Source: RBC074 sp964470555 (lineage in GTDB: Bacteria; Acidobacteriota; Blastocatellia; RBC074). From it: a DNA stretch of 64,000 bases. The stretch lies in assembly GCA_964470555.1 (NCBI GenBank), contig CAYYDG010000038.1, positions 9,732-73,731 on the forward strand, given 5' to 3'. Shown one piece after another: positions 26,743 through 35,476 of this stretch (the stretch's first letter is position 1; each line of letters starts with the position of its first letter). The notes below the pieces were generated by a model. It was given only the letters and a program-made list of their open reading frames with translations. It was not told where the DNA came from and did no database searches. The position numbers and the translations under genes were made by a program.

Positions 26743-27036
26743 TCAGGCCTGAGCCGTCGCGGCCAGACAGATGATCAGAGCCAGCGCCTTCAAAACCCCA
26801 GGCATCAGGCGCCGGCGTTGGTGATAGGCGACAAGCAACGAATTGAGCCTCAGCGACATTCCGCGACCAGGAATTTGATCTTCGGGCTGGCCAAGAAAAG
26901 TCGCGCCAATGAGCAGAATCACTCCCAGCGTCATGCCTGCGACAAAAATGATTTGACCAAGCGTGGTAAAGGCATACATCACGGCAGCTTGTTCGGACAT
27001 CCAGAGTTGTTCGATTGTGTTGAGTTCGGTTTCCAT
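26743..27036 (-). CDS. small two-helix membrane protein, unknown function
   Basis: 97 residues, ATG behind GGGAGG. Two hydrophobic helices are visible: about residues 27-47 (IIFVAGMTLGVILLIGATFL) and 79-96 (VLKALALIICLAATAQA), with a basic loop YHQRRRLMP between them. The protein ends at the second helix. It is the first gene ahead of the coiled-coil secreted protein, so it may be its membrane partner. No family is recognised. Confidence 0.55.
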   Translation of the reverse strand: METELNTIEQLWMSEQAAVMYAFTTLGQIIFVAGMTLGVILLIGATFLGQPEDQIPGRGMSLRLNSLLVAYHQRRRLMPGVLKALALIICLAATAQA

Positions 27037-27208
27037 GTTGCCTCCCAGAGTTGAATATGAGTTGACACACGTTCCCGCTACGGTTACGGCTGCTGTTGAT
27101 TGGTCGAGCCGTAATCCGCCAATTTGTCGCTTCGTTGAATCTTGCCCCTCTATGTCCTACAACGGAAAAGGCGAAGAAAAGCCCTCAAACCCGCCACTGT
27201 CAGGAAAA

Positions 27209-27357
27209 GATTTTTTGTAACTGCTCAGCCGGGTACGCATGCCTTACAGGCTGCAAAGCCTTGTCCGTTCAAACTCTCCTTTTCCGAAAGGTTTTTCGCA
27301 GAAAGCCTGCAGGCCGGGGGCGCTGAGTACCCAGGGCTGAGCAGTTACGATTTTTTT
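27209..27357. mobile_element. MITE-like element with inverted ends and 8-bp target duplication
   Basis: GTAACTGCTCAGCC at 27217-27230 is exactly inverted at 27335-27348. The match continues imperfectly inward (GGGTAC-CA-GCC on both arms), giving ends of about 27 bases. The sequence GATTTTTT lies directly outside both ends (27209-27216 and 27349-27356), as expected for an 8-bp target duplication. The 132-bp element carries no gene. It occupies the 471-base gene-free stretch 27037-27507, in which I see no other feature except a short open frame rejected below. Confidence 0.7.
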
Positions 27358-27507
27358 GAAATAAGGAGGAAAAGATGGCTGTCTATAGCTGGATGATGTT
27401 ACGGACGATGAATCAAGTTAGAAACTTAACGGTTTCTCTGTCCTCGCAGTTACGACTGAGAATAGCCCGGCGATTCATCTCTGGGAGACAACTGAGATTC
27501 GGAACGC

Positions 27508-28755
27508 TTATTTTTCAGCGTTCGGGTCTTCGATCAAAATCCAATACGCCAGAATTCCCAAAATCAAAACTACGCCGACGACCCCCAACGCGATGGCAAA
27601 CGACCCCGTGCGATGAGCAATCACGCCGGTCAGCAGCGGAGCGATGATGCCGCCCAAATTGCCGCCGAAGTTTTGCAGGCCCGCCGTCGTGCCGACGATT
27701 TCTTTTTCGCAAACGGCTTGCGTCAACGTCCAGGTGTTCGGCGTCGCCAAACCCAATCCGGCAATAGCCGCCGTCAACAACCACACCGAAGTCATTTTGT
27801 CCTCCACCAATCCGGCGGGAACTATCAAACAGCAAAACAACATTCCGGCGACGATGAACAGTTTGCGAATGCGAACTTCATTGCCTCCGCGACGCACCAG
27901 CCAATCGCTGGCCAGCCCCGAAAGAATAATCACCACAGACATCGCCACATAAGGAAACGCCTGATAAAAGCTCCATTCGTCTTTGCTGAATCCGCGCACC
28001 GTCATCAGATAATCCGGCAGCCACAGGGTAAACACGAACCACGCATAATCGTAGGCGAAAAATCCCAGCGTCACTCCCATCACGCTTTTCCGCTTCAACA
28101 ACTTCATGCCTTCGAGCAGCGAAAAGCTTTTCTTTGTTGTTGCGACCTGGCCGGTTTCCGGCGATTCCCAACGTCGCAAGGTCATCATCCAACCGGCAAT
28201 CCAGATCATCGGCAGCAACCCGACGACGACGAAAAACAATCGCCAATCATACCGGCTCAGAAAATATCCGCCGATCCCGCCAATCGCCGCCTGCCCCAAT
28301 CGCACGCCGGTCAGGTAAATCGCCGTCACCGTTCCGCGTTCATCATCACGAAACCAATTGGAAACGGCGCGCGCGCTGGCCGGAAACGCGACCGATTGCC
28401 CAATGCCCACCAGCGAACGCACAAACAGCAAACTCCAGAATCCCTTGATCGCCGCTGTCGCCGCCGTCAACAACGACCACATCAAAAACCCCAGCGAATA
28501 TGACCGTCGCACGCCAACCCGGTCGGTGACGTTTCCTGCCGGAACCTGCAGAAAGCAGTAAATCCAGGAAAACGCCGAAAGCAGCAAACCTTTGTGTTCA
28601 GCATTCAGGCTGAATTCTTTCGAGATGAACGGCAAGGCCACGCTCAGGCTGTTGCGTTGCGCGTAGCTGAAGACCATTCCCGAAAACAGCAGAAACGTCA
28701 GCCACCACAGCGTCGGTGAGTTTTTCAGCGAAAGACGTGCTTCGGCGGAATTCAT
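27508..28755 (-). CDS. MFS transporter, sugar-acid (anion:cation symporter) type
   Basis: 415 residues from the ATG at 28753-28755, which has GAGGAAAC upstream; the frame runs 44 codons further but without a ribosome site. Twelve hydrophobic segments are expected; the MFS loop 2-3 motif appears as GNVTDRVGVRRSYSLG. The N-terminus (WWLTFLLFSGMVFSYAQRNS) and the block SWIYCFLQVPAGNVTDR match the ACS family, which includes hexuronate (ExuT), glucarate (GudP) and other sugar-acid importers. It is divergent from an IlvD/Edd dehydratase whose relatives act on aldonic acids, so the pair probably imports and dehydrates a sugar acid. Confidence 0.85.
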   Translation of the reverse strand: MNSAEARLSLKNSPTLWWLTFLLFSGMVFSYAQRNSLSVALPFISKEFSLNAEHKGLLLSAFSWIYCFLQVPAGNVTDRVGVRRSYSLGFLMWSLLTAATAAIKGFWSLLFVRSLVGIGQSVAFPASARAVSNWFRDDERGTVTAIYLTGVRLGQAAIGGIGGYFLSRYDWRLFFVVVGLLPMIWIAGWMMTLRRWESPETGQVATTKKSFSLLEGMKLLKRKSVMGVTLGFFAYDYAWFVFTLWLPDYLMTVRGFSKDEWSFYQAFPYVAMSVVIILSGLASDWLVRRGGNEVRIRKLFIVAGMLFCCLIVPAGLVEDKMTSVWLLTAAIAGLGLATPNTWTLTQAVCEKEIVGTTAGLQNFGGNLGGIIAPLLTGVIAHRTGSFAIALGVVGVVLILGILAYWILIEDPNAEK

Positions 28756-28958
28756 CAGGTTGTTTCCTCGTTGTGTATGGATTGGGATTGAAACGCTAAA
28801 AGCGCGCGCATCGTGCCACGCATGCCGAGCGCTTGCAATTGCGGGAAGCGATGGAAACAATCCGCGAAGCAACACGGACAAACACAAAGATCGTAATTCC
28901 GCTTCGTGAATCTTCGTGTTCCTTCGTGGACGATTCTTCCTTTCTTTCGGAGACGACG

Positions 28959-30686
28959 TTGAACAAGAAAAAAAATCCTGACGAATTGCGTAGCCATCGT
29001 TGGCTGGGCGTGGACACTTTGCGCGGCTTCGGCCATCGTTCGCGCGCCAAACAGGTCGGTTACGCCGTCGAAGATTTCGCAGGCAAACCGGTCATAGGCA
29101 TCATCAACACCTGGAGCGATCTGAGCATCTGCCACAGCCATTTCCGCCAACGCGCCGAAGAAATCAAACGCGGCATCTGGCAAGCAGGCGGTTTCCCCGT
29201 CGAACTCCCGGCAATGCCGATCACCGAAACGTACATGAAACCCAGCCCGATGTTGTACCGAAACTTTCTGGCCATGCAGACCGAAGAGATGATGCGCAGC
29301 CAGCCGATTGACGGCGTAGTGCTGATGGGCGGTTGCGACAAAACCACGCCGGGTTTGTTGATGGGCGCGATTTCCATGAACCTGCCGACGATTTACATGC
29401 CCGCCGGGCCGATGTTGCGCGGCAATTGGAACGGCCAACCGCTGGGCAGCGGCAGCGACGTTTGGAAGTATTGGGCGGAACGTTGCGCCGGAACCATCAC
29501 CGCTGAACAATGGAACGAAATGGAAGACGGCATCGCGCGCTCTGCCGGAGTTTGCATGACCATGGGAACGGCTTCGACGATGACCGCCATTGCCGAAGCG
29601 ATGGGCATGACGTTGCCCGGTGCTTCTTCGATTCCGGCGGTGGACGCCAACCATCAGCGAATGGCTTCCCGATGCGGTCGCCGTATCGTCGAAATGGTTT
29701 GGGAAGATTTGAAACCGAGCGACATTCTGACGCGCGATTCGTTTGAAAACGCGATCACCACCGACATGGCCATCGGAGGTTCGACCAACGCCATCATTCA
29801 CATCGTAGCCATGGCTGGCCGAGCCGGAGTCAAAATTGACTTGCCGCAATTTGACGAAATCGCCCAACGCACGCCGGTCATCGCCAACATTCGTCCGTCT
29901 GGCCAATTCCTGATGGAAGATTTTTATTACGCCGGAGGCTTGCGCGCGCTGCTGAATCAGATTCGCGGCTTGCTGAAGCTGGATGCTCTGACGGTGAATG
30001 GCAAAACACTCGGCGAAAACATCGCTTCCGCCAAAGTCCACAACGCGGACGTGATTCGTTCGACGGACAATCCGGTTTCCGCCAAAGGCGGCACAGCGAT
30101 TTTGTATGGCAATCTGGCTCCGAACGGAGCGGTCATCAAACCCACTGCCGCCGAACCGCGTTTGCATCAGCACACTGGCAAAGCCGTCGTCTTCAAAAAC
30201 TACAACGACATGGCCGCCCGGATTGACGACGAAGCGTTGGACGTAACCTCCGATTCGGTGATTGTGCTGCAAAACGCAGGGCCGCTTGGTGGGCCGGGAA
30301 TGCCCGAATGGGGAATGCTGCCGATTCCGAAAAAGCTATTGAAACAAGGCGTGCGCGATATGGTGCGGATTTCCGACGCGCGCATGAGCGGAACTTCGTA
30401 CGGAGCCTGTGTGCTGCACGTTTCGCCGGAAAGTTATATCGGAGGAACTCTGGCATTTGTTCTGGATGGAGATTTGATCGAACTCGACGTTCCGAACCGA
30501 AAGCTGAATTTGCTGGTCAGCGAAGAAGAATTGGCCAAACGCCGCGCCGCCTGGCAACCACCGCAACGAGTGTACGAACGCGGCTTCACGGCGCTCTACC
30601 TAGACCACGTCACCCAAGCTCACGAAGGCTGCGACTTCGATTTCCTGCACGCTGGCGCGCCGACGCCGGAACCGGAAATTCACTAA
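28959..30686 (+). CDS. IlvD/Edd-family sugar-acid dehydratase
   Basis: 575 residues from the TTG at 28959, which has GGAG 8 bases upstream and gives the normal N-terminus NKKKNPDELRSHRW; a longer open frame upstream covers noncoding repeat DNA. The three iron-sulfur cysteines are visible in SICHSHFRQ, MGGCDKTTPG and AGVCMTMGTASTM. The C-terminal domain has RISDARMSGTSYGACVLHV with the catalytic serine region. The RSHRW start and overall length fit the L-arabinonate/D-xylonate type rather than the amino-acid enzyme IlvD. The MFS sugar-acid importer lies divergently upstream, across a 200-base shared control region with CTTCGTG repeats at about 28903-28930. Confidence 0.85.
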   Translation: MNKKKNPDELRSHRWLGVDTLRGFGHRSRAKQVGYAVEDFAGKPVIGIINTWSDLSICHSHFRQRAEEIKRGIWQAGGFPVELPAMPITETYMKPSPMLYRNFLAMQTEEMMRSQPIDGVVLMGGCDKTTPGLLMGAISMNLPTIYMPAGPMLRGNWNGQPLGSGSDVWKYWAERCAGTITAEQWNEMEDGIARSAGVCMTMGTASTMTAIAEAMGMTLPGASSIPAVDANHQRMASRCGRRIVEMVWEDLKPSDILTRDSFENAITTDMAIGGSTNAIIHIVAMAGRAGVKIDLPQFDEIAQRTPVIANIRPSGQFLMEDFYYAGGLRALLNQIRGLLKLDALTVNGKTLGENIASAKVHNADVIRSTDNPVSAKGGTAILYGNLAPNGAVIKPTAAEPRLHQHTGKAVVFKNYNDMAARIDDEALDVTSDSVIVLQNAGPLGGPGMPEWGMLPIPKKLLKQGVRDMVRISDARMSGTSYGACVLHVSPESYIGGTLAFVLDGDLIELDVPNRKLNLLVSEEELAKRRAAWQPPQRVYERGFTALYLDHVTQAHEGCDFDFLHAGAPTPEPEIH

Positions 30687-30707
30687 ATGTTTGCTTGTTA
30701 CAGCTTC

Positions 30708-30797
30708 TTTCATTTTCCAGTTTTCATTTGTCTTTGCCCTTGAAGCGATTCGCGCAATGACAAATGGAAAATCAAAAATGAAAACTGGAAAATGAAA
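30708..30797. repeat. 20-bp inverted repeat between convergent genes
   Basis: TTTCATTTTCCAGTTTTCAT at 30708-30727 is inverted exactly at 30778-30797, with a 50-base loop. It lies between the dehydratase (+) and the amidase (-) and could end both transcripts. AT-rich, unlike its neighbours. Confidence 0.7.
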
Positions 30798-30903
30798 TTG
30801 CCGCCAAATTTTTTGCCTGACTGCTTATTTCATGGCTGATTGATCCCCCATTCTTTTTTACGAATGCGGTCTCAAATTTCAAATTCTAGATTTGAGCTTG
30901 TCT

Positions 30904-31773
<870 letters not shown>

Positions 31774-31797
31774 AAATGCTCCTTGGTAAAGTTCGTC

Positions 31798-31855
31798 GTC
31801 CCGCCTTCAGGCTGAAGGCTTTGATAACCAAGCCTTTTCCGCCCGAAGGCAGGAC
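31798..31855. repeat. imperfect palindrome of GCCTTCAGGC type in the operon spacer
   Basis: GTCCCGCCTTCAGGCTGAAG at the left and GCCCGAAGGCAGGAC at the right form an imperfect inverted repeat about 58 bases long between the FAD oxidase and the amidase. It is REP-like and may tune or stabilise the operon mRNA. Confidence 0.6.
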
Positions 31856-31864
31856 TACATGCTT

Positions 31865-33241
31865 TCAGGCGGAAAAATTCAGTTCCAGAAACTCATTCCT
31901 GAATTTTCCGTTCGGATCGTATTGCCGCATCAATTGCTGGAAATCCGCGTAACGTTCATAACGCGCCTTCAATTGCGCCGCCGTAATCGTAAACAACTTG
32001 CCCCAGTGCGGGCGTGCGCCAAACGCCGCCAATTGTTCTTCGACAATCGGCAGCAGCTTCATCACGGCGTCGGTGTGCTGTTTCCAGGTGAAGTGAATGG
32101 CCACGCTCGGGCGTTTGTAAGCAGTGCTCATCCACAGATTGTCGGCGGCAATGGTGCGAATTTCGGAAATGAACAAGTCTTGAATCCATTTGTCGCCCAG
32201 ATTGTTGATGGCTTTCAGCGCCGCCACCGCGTTGCTCTGCGGCACGAAGTATTCGGCCTGTAATTCTTTGCCGCTGCTGGGCGTGAAATTCATTTTGAAA
32301 TGCGGCAAGCGTTCGTGCCATGCACCCGGCACACCCATTTGGTCGGTGCAATTTTCCGCCGCCAGTTCGCGGATCGGATGCAGATTGCGTGTCGCCAGTT
32401 TCGCTCCATAAAGTTCGGGTTTTGCTTTTGTCGGCTTGTCGCCAGTGACAATTGATTTGACCCAAACTTCGCTGATGACGTTTTTCTGCCAGTCGCTGAA
32501 CAAACTGACGCTGTAACCGGCGGACATGATCGCCTCGAAATTCTTTTCGAGTTCGGCAAACGGCAGGTTTTCGTAAACGTCCTGTTTAACCTGGAACGTG
32601 GGCAAAATATCCAGAGTGACTTTGGTGACGACTCCTAATCCGCCCAGATGCACCACTGCGCCAAGGAATTGCTCGCCGTCTTTTTCCCGCGTCAACGTCA
32701 CGACTTCGCCCGCCGCAGTCACGAATTCCAGACCGGAAACCGCTGTCGCCAGATTGCCAAGCTTGACGCCGGAACCGTGCGTCGCCGTGGCGATGGAACC
32801 GGCGACGGAAATGTGCGGCAGCGACGCCAGATTGTGCAGCGCGAATCCTCGTTCTTGCAGGTATTCACCCAGCGTTCCGTAACGCACGCCTGCTTCGACG
32901 GTCACGGTTTTCTTGTCCGTGTCGAGCGCAAGAATCTTGTCGAGCTTTTTGGCTGAAAGCAGTTGATGCGGCGAGTCTGCGATTTTATTGAAGCAATGTT
33001 GCGTTCCCAGCGCGCGGATTTTTTCTGCCTGTTTGATTGCCGCTTGCACCTGTTCGACGGTTTCAGGATAGACAACCTTGCTGGTGCTGTATTCCAGATT
33101 GCCCGCCCAGTTTTTCAGCTTTTCCGGTGTGGCCGTTGTTTGCGATTCGGGCGCGTCAGATTTTTGGCATCCGCTGAGTGATGTGAGCATAGTGCCGGTG
33201 ATCCCGGCGGAGGTCAGTTTCAAGAAGGTTCTTTTTTTCAT
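31865..33241 (-). CDS. FAD-binding alditol/aldonolactone oxidase-like lipoprotein
   Basis: 458 residues. The N-terminus (KRTFLKLTSAGITGTMLTSL then SGC) is a lipoprotein signal, with a cysteine at residue 25. The FAD-binding PCMH domain follows: VVYPETVEQVQAAIKQAEK, then IRALGTQHCFNKIADS, where the histidine corresponds to the flavin-linked histidine of alditol oxidase (usually HSFN), and SIATATHGSG. The C-terminal D-arabinono-lactone-oxidase domain ends HWGKLFTI. Members oxidise alditols or sugar lactones with oxygen. Here it sits inside a pyrimidine-degradation operon, where no such step is needed, so its substrate is uncertain. It is 27 bases behind the NCS1 transporter. Confidence 0.75.
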   Translation of the reverse strand: MKKRTFLKLTSAGITGTMLTSLSGCQKSDAPESQTTATPEKLKNWAGNLEYSTSKVVYPETVEQVQAAIKQAEKIRALGTQHCFNKIADSPHQLLSAKKLDKILALDTDKKTVTVEAGVRYGTLGEYLQERGFALHNLASLPHISVAGSIATATHGSGVKLGNLATAVSGLEFVTAAGEVVTLTREKDGEQFLGAVVHLGGLGVVTKVTLDILPTFQVKQDVYENLPFAELEKNFEAIMSAGYSVSLFSDWQKNVISEVWVKSIVTGDKPTKAKPELYGAKLATRNLHPIRELAAENCTDQMGVPGAWHERLPHFKMNFTPSSGKELQAEYFVPQSNAVAALKAINNLGDKWIQDLFISEIRTIAADNLWMSTAYKRPSVAIHFTWKQHTDAVMKLLPIVEEQLAAFGARPHWGKLFTITAAQLKARYERYADFQQLMRQYDPNGKFRNEFLELNFSA

Positions 33242-33268
33242 CGTTCAACTCCTTGCATGAGTTGTGGG

Positions 33269-34777
33269 CTAAGATGCGTTTGTTTCAGTCGTCGAAACGG
33301 CTTTCATCAGCGCGAAATAAACAAAAAAGCCAATCGCAAAAGTCACAAACCATGCGTAAGTGTAAAGCGTATCCAGAAAACCCGGTTGCTGGATTTGACC
33401 GCCCGGCGTTGAAGCCGCGTGCAGAAAACCAGGTACGACCGGCGCAATGGCTACAACCAGCGCAATAATCGCGCGCCAGTTGAAGCCGTTCGAATAAGCA
33501 TACTGCCCGCGCACATCGAACAACGCCGCCAAATCCAGCCGCTGTTTTCTGAGCGACCAGTAATCGCAGATCAATATGCCGGCAATCGCGCCCATCAATC
33601 CCGAATAACCGATCAGCCAGGTGAAAATGTAATCTCCCATAGAAGCCAGCAATTTCCACGGCATCATCAAAATACCTATGACTGCGGTAATCAGTCCGCC
33701 GCCGACATAAGAGATCGTTTTCGGATTGAGGTTGGAAAAATCGTTCGACGGCGAAACCACGTTAGCCGCCATATTGGTGGAAATCTGCGCGGCGAAAATC
33801 ACCAGCGTGGCAAACAAAATTACAGTGAAGCTGTCGAAACGCTGGATCAACTGCACCGGATCGGGAATGGCCACGCCGTAAATCAGCAGCGTTGCGCTGG
33901 TCACCGCCACGCCGATGAAAGCAAACGCCGTCATAGTCATAGGCAAGCCCAACGCCTGACCCAGCATCTGCGACTTCTGCGACCGCGCGTAGCGAGTAAA
34001 GTCGGGAATGTTCAAACTGAGCGTCGCCCAATACCCGACCGAGGCAGTCAGCGCGCCCGGAAAGATCGTCCAGAAATTATTCTGCTGTTTTTGCAGCGCG
34101 CTCGATTCCGTCAGAACCCGGCCCAGCCCGCCTGCTCGCGATGACGCCCACCACAGCAAAACCGCGCCGCCTGCCAACAGCAATGGCGCCGACCAGGATT
34201 CCAGATGCTTGATGCCTTCGACGCCTTTCAGAATGATCCAGACCTGAATGCCCCAAAACAGCATAAATGCGATCCAGGTATGCACGGCGATGTTCATCAC
34301 ATTAGCGCCCATCGAATTCCAGCCGCTCCACATTCGGCCAAACAACGCATCCAGCGCCGTGCCGCCGATCCAGGTCTGAATCCCGAACCAGCCGCAGGCC
34401 ACAATCGCGCGCAAAATCGCCGGAACGTTTGCCCCTTTCGTTCCGAACGCCGCCCGGCACAGCACCGGAAACGACACCCCGTATTTCGTTCCGGCGTGAG
34501 CATTAAGAATCATCGGAACCAGAACGATAGTGTTTCCGAGCAGGATGGTAATCATGGCCTGCCACCACGACATCCCGGCTTCGATAAAGCCGCCGGCCAG
34601 GGTGTAAGTCGTGATCACCACGCTCATTCCTATCCACAGCGCAGCTATGTTCCAGGTAGACCAGGTGCGTTGTTTGATTGTCGTTGGCGCAAGGTCGGCG
34701 TTCCACAGCGGGCTGGCGGAAACATCCTGGCGCAATTCTTCATAGTCGCGCTGGGAGATGGAGGTCTCTGTTTTCAT
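33269..34777 (-). CDS. NCS1-family nucleobase/hydantoin transporter
   Basis: 502 residues, ATG overlapping the preceding stop by 4 bases (ATGA). The N-terminus has the NCS1 pattern NADLAPTTIKQRTWSTWNIA, followed by about twelve hydrophobic segments. GWFGIQTWIGGTALDALF and SLNIPDFTRYARS are hallmark stretches near the substrate and sodium sites. NCS1 carriers import uracil, allantoin, cytosine or hydantoins with sodium or protons. Placed between a dihydropyrimidinase and a ureidopropionase-like amidase, it most likely brings in the pyrimidine or hydantoin substrate. The overlap with the HEAT-like gene upstream suggests coupled translation. Confidence 0.9.
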   Translation of the reverse strand: MKTETSISQRDYEELRQDVSASPLWNADLAPTTIKQRTWSTWNIAALWIGMSVVITTYTLAGGFIEAGMSWWQAMITILLGNTIVLVPMILNAHAGTKYGVSFPVLCRAAFGTKGANVPAILRAIVACGWFGIQTWIGGTALDALFGRMWSGWNSMGANVMNIAVHTWIAFMLFWGIQVWIILKGVEGIKHLESWSAPLLLAGGAVLLWWASSRAGGLGRVLTESSALQKQQNNFWTIFPGALTASVGYWATLSLNIPDFTRYARSQKSQMLGQALGLPMTMTAFAFIGVAVTSATLLIYGVAIPDPVQLIQRFDSFTVILFATLVIFAAQISTNMAANVVSPSNDFSNLNPKTISYVGGGLITAVIGILMMPWKLLASMGDYIFTWLIGYSGLMGAIAGILICDYWSLRKQRLDLAALFDVRGQYAYSNGFNWRAIIALVVAIAPVVPGFLHAASTPGGQIQQPGFLDTLYTYAWFVTFAIGFFVYFALMKAVSTTETNAS

Positions 34778-35277
34778 CGCAAAATTTCTCTCGCTCTGAC
34801 TTGAAATGCCGCCGTCGAATGCGGCAGATGCTTTTTGACGATCAATCGCAATTCGTTCATCAGGTCCGGCTCTGATTTGGCAATTCGCGCGGCAACGGTC
34901 ATGGCAAAAGCTCGAACAGCAATCGGTTCATCCGCGTTGTCGAGCAGATCAACGGCGTGGGCGTAAACTTTGCCGGTCATTCGTTTGGGAATTTCGATGT
35001 ATTGCAGCAACCGCATGACATTGCGTTTGACTGCAACGTGCAGGTCTTCGCGGTCTAAACACGCCAGCAGCTTGAGCAAATACGGCAGAATCAATTTCGG
35101 ATGCAATTCCGCGCAATAACTCATCGGCCAGGCGGCGCGTTGCGTCAGCCGATAATCTCCGGCAAAAAACAACTTCATCAATTCGGCAAAGCGTTTGGGG
35201 TCATCGCCGATGAATTCGACGATGGCCATTGTCCGCTGTTTGGAATGCCCGCTCATCAGGACTTGCCGAATGTCCAT
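34774..35277 (-). CDS. HEAT-like helical protein of unknown function
   Basis: 167 residues from the ATG at 35275-35277, overlapping the stop of the orphan antitoxin by one base (TGATG); a GTG one codon earlier is the alternative. It is all-helical, with repeated two-helix units (KRFAELMKLFFAGDYRLTQR, LLKLLACLDREDLHVAVKRN, PIAVRAFAMTVAARIA), like a short HEAT repeat protein. No catalytic motif is seen. It is translationally coupled on both sides, to the antitoxin upstream and the NCS1 transporter downstream. Confidence 0.6.
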   Translation of the reverse strand: MDIRQVLMSGHSKQRTMAIVEFIGDDPKRFAELMKLFFAGDYRLTQRAAWPMSYCAELHPKLILPYLLKLLACLDREDLHVAVKRNVMRLLQYIEIPKRMTGKVYAHAVDLLDNADEPIAVRAFAMTVAARIAKSEPDLMNELRLIVKKHLPHSTAAFQVRAREILR

Positions 35278-35465
35278 CACTTTCTCATTTGGCTCAACAG
35301 GTCATTGTGAGAAGTCGTTGGTTCATCTCGCCGTTCCGCAGCTATTGCTAAATCTTCCAGGTCTTCAATCAAATCGCGGAATTTCGCCAGTGAAAGAATT
35401 ACTGCGGTCTTCTCTCCTGATTGGTTGGTCACGTACTGAACATCAAGCTGTTTGAGGTCTATCAT
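35277..35465 (-). CDS. orphan antitoxin-like protein
   Basis: 62 residues from the ATG at 35463-35465; the longer frame has 24 extra codons that overlap the dihydropyrimidinase and no better start. The sequence VQYVTNQSGEKTAVILSLAK, then FRDLIEDLEDLAIAAERRDE, matches the short Phd/RelB-type antitoxins. A toxin partner is missing: the next gene downstream is the HEAT-like protein, which has no RelE fold. It begins 11 bases after the dihydropyrimidinase stop, so it is read from the same operon. Confidence 0.6.
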   Translation of the reverse strand: MIDLKQLDVQYVTNQSGEKTAVILSLAKFRDLIEDLEDLAIAAERRDEPTTSHNDLLSQMRK

Positions 35466-35476
35466 AAATTTCCTTT

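Noticed and set aside
27375..27647. 90-codon open frame with a strong ribosome site after the MITE-like element
   Set aside because: Its second half runs antisense through the end of the MFS gene and is basic low-complexity; AGGAGG alone is not enough support.
28833..28958. 42-codon N-terminal extension of the dehydratase
   Set aside because: It covers CTTCGTG repeats and the divergent promoter region, and family members start near RSHRW; the TTG at 28959 has a ribosome site.
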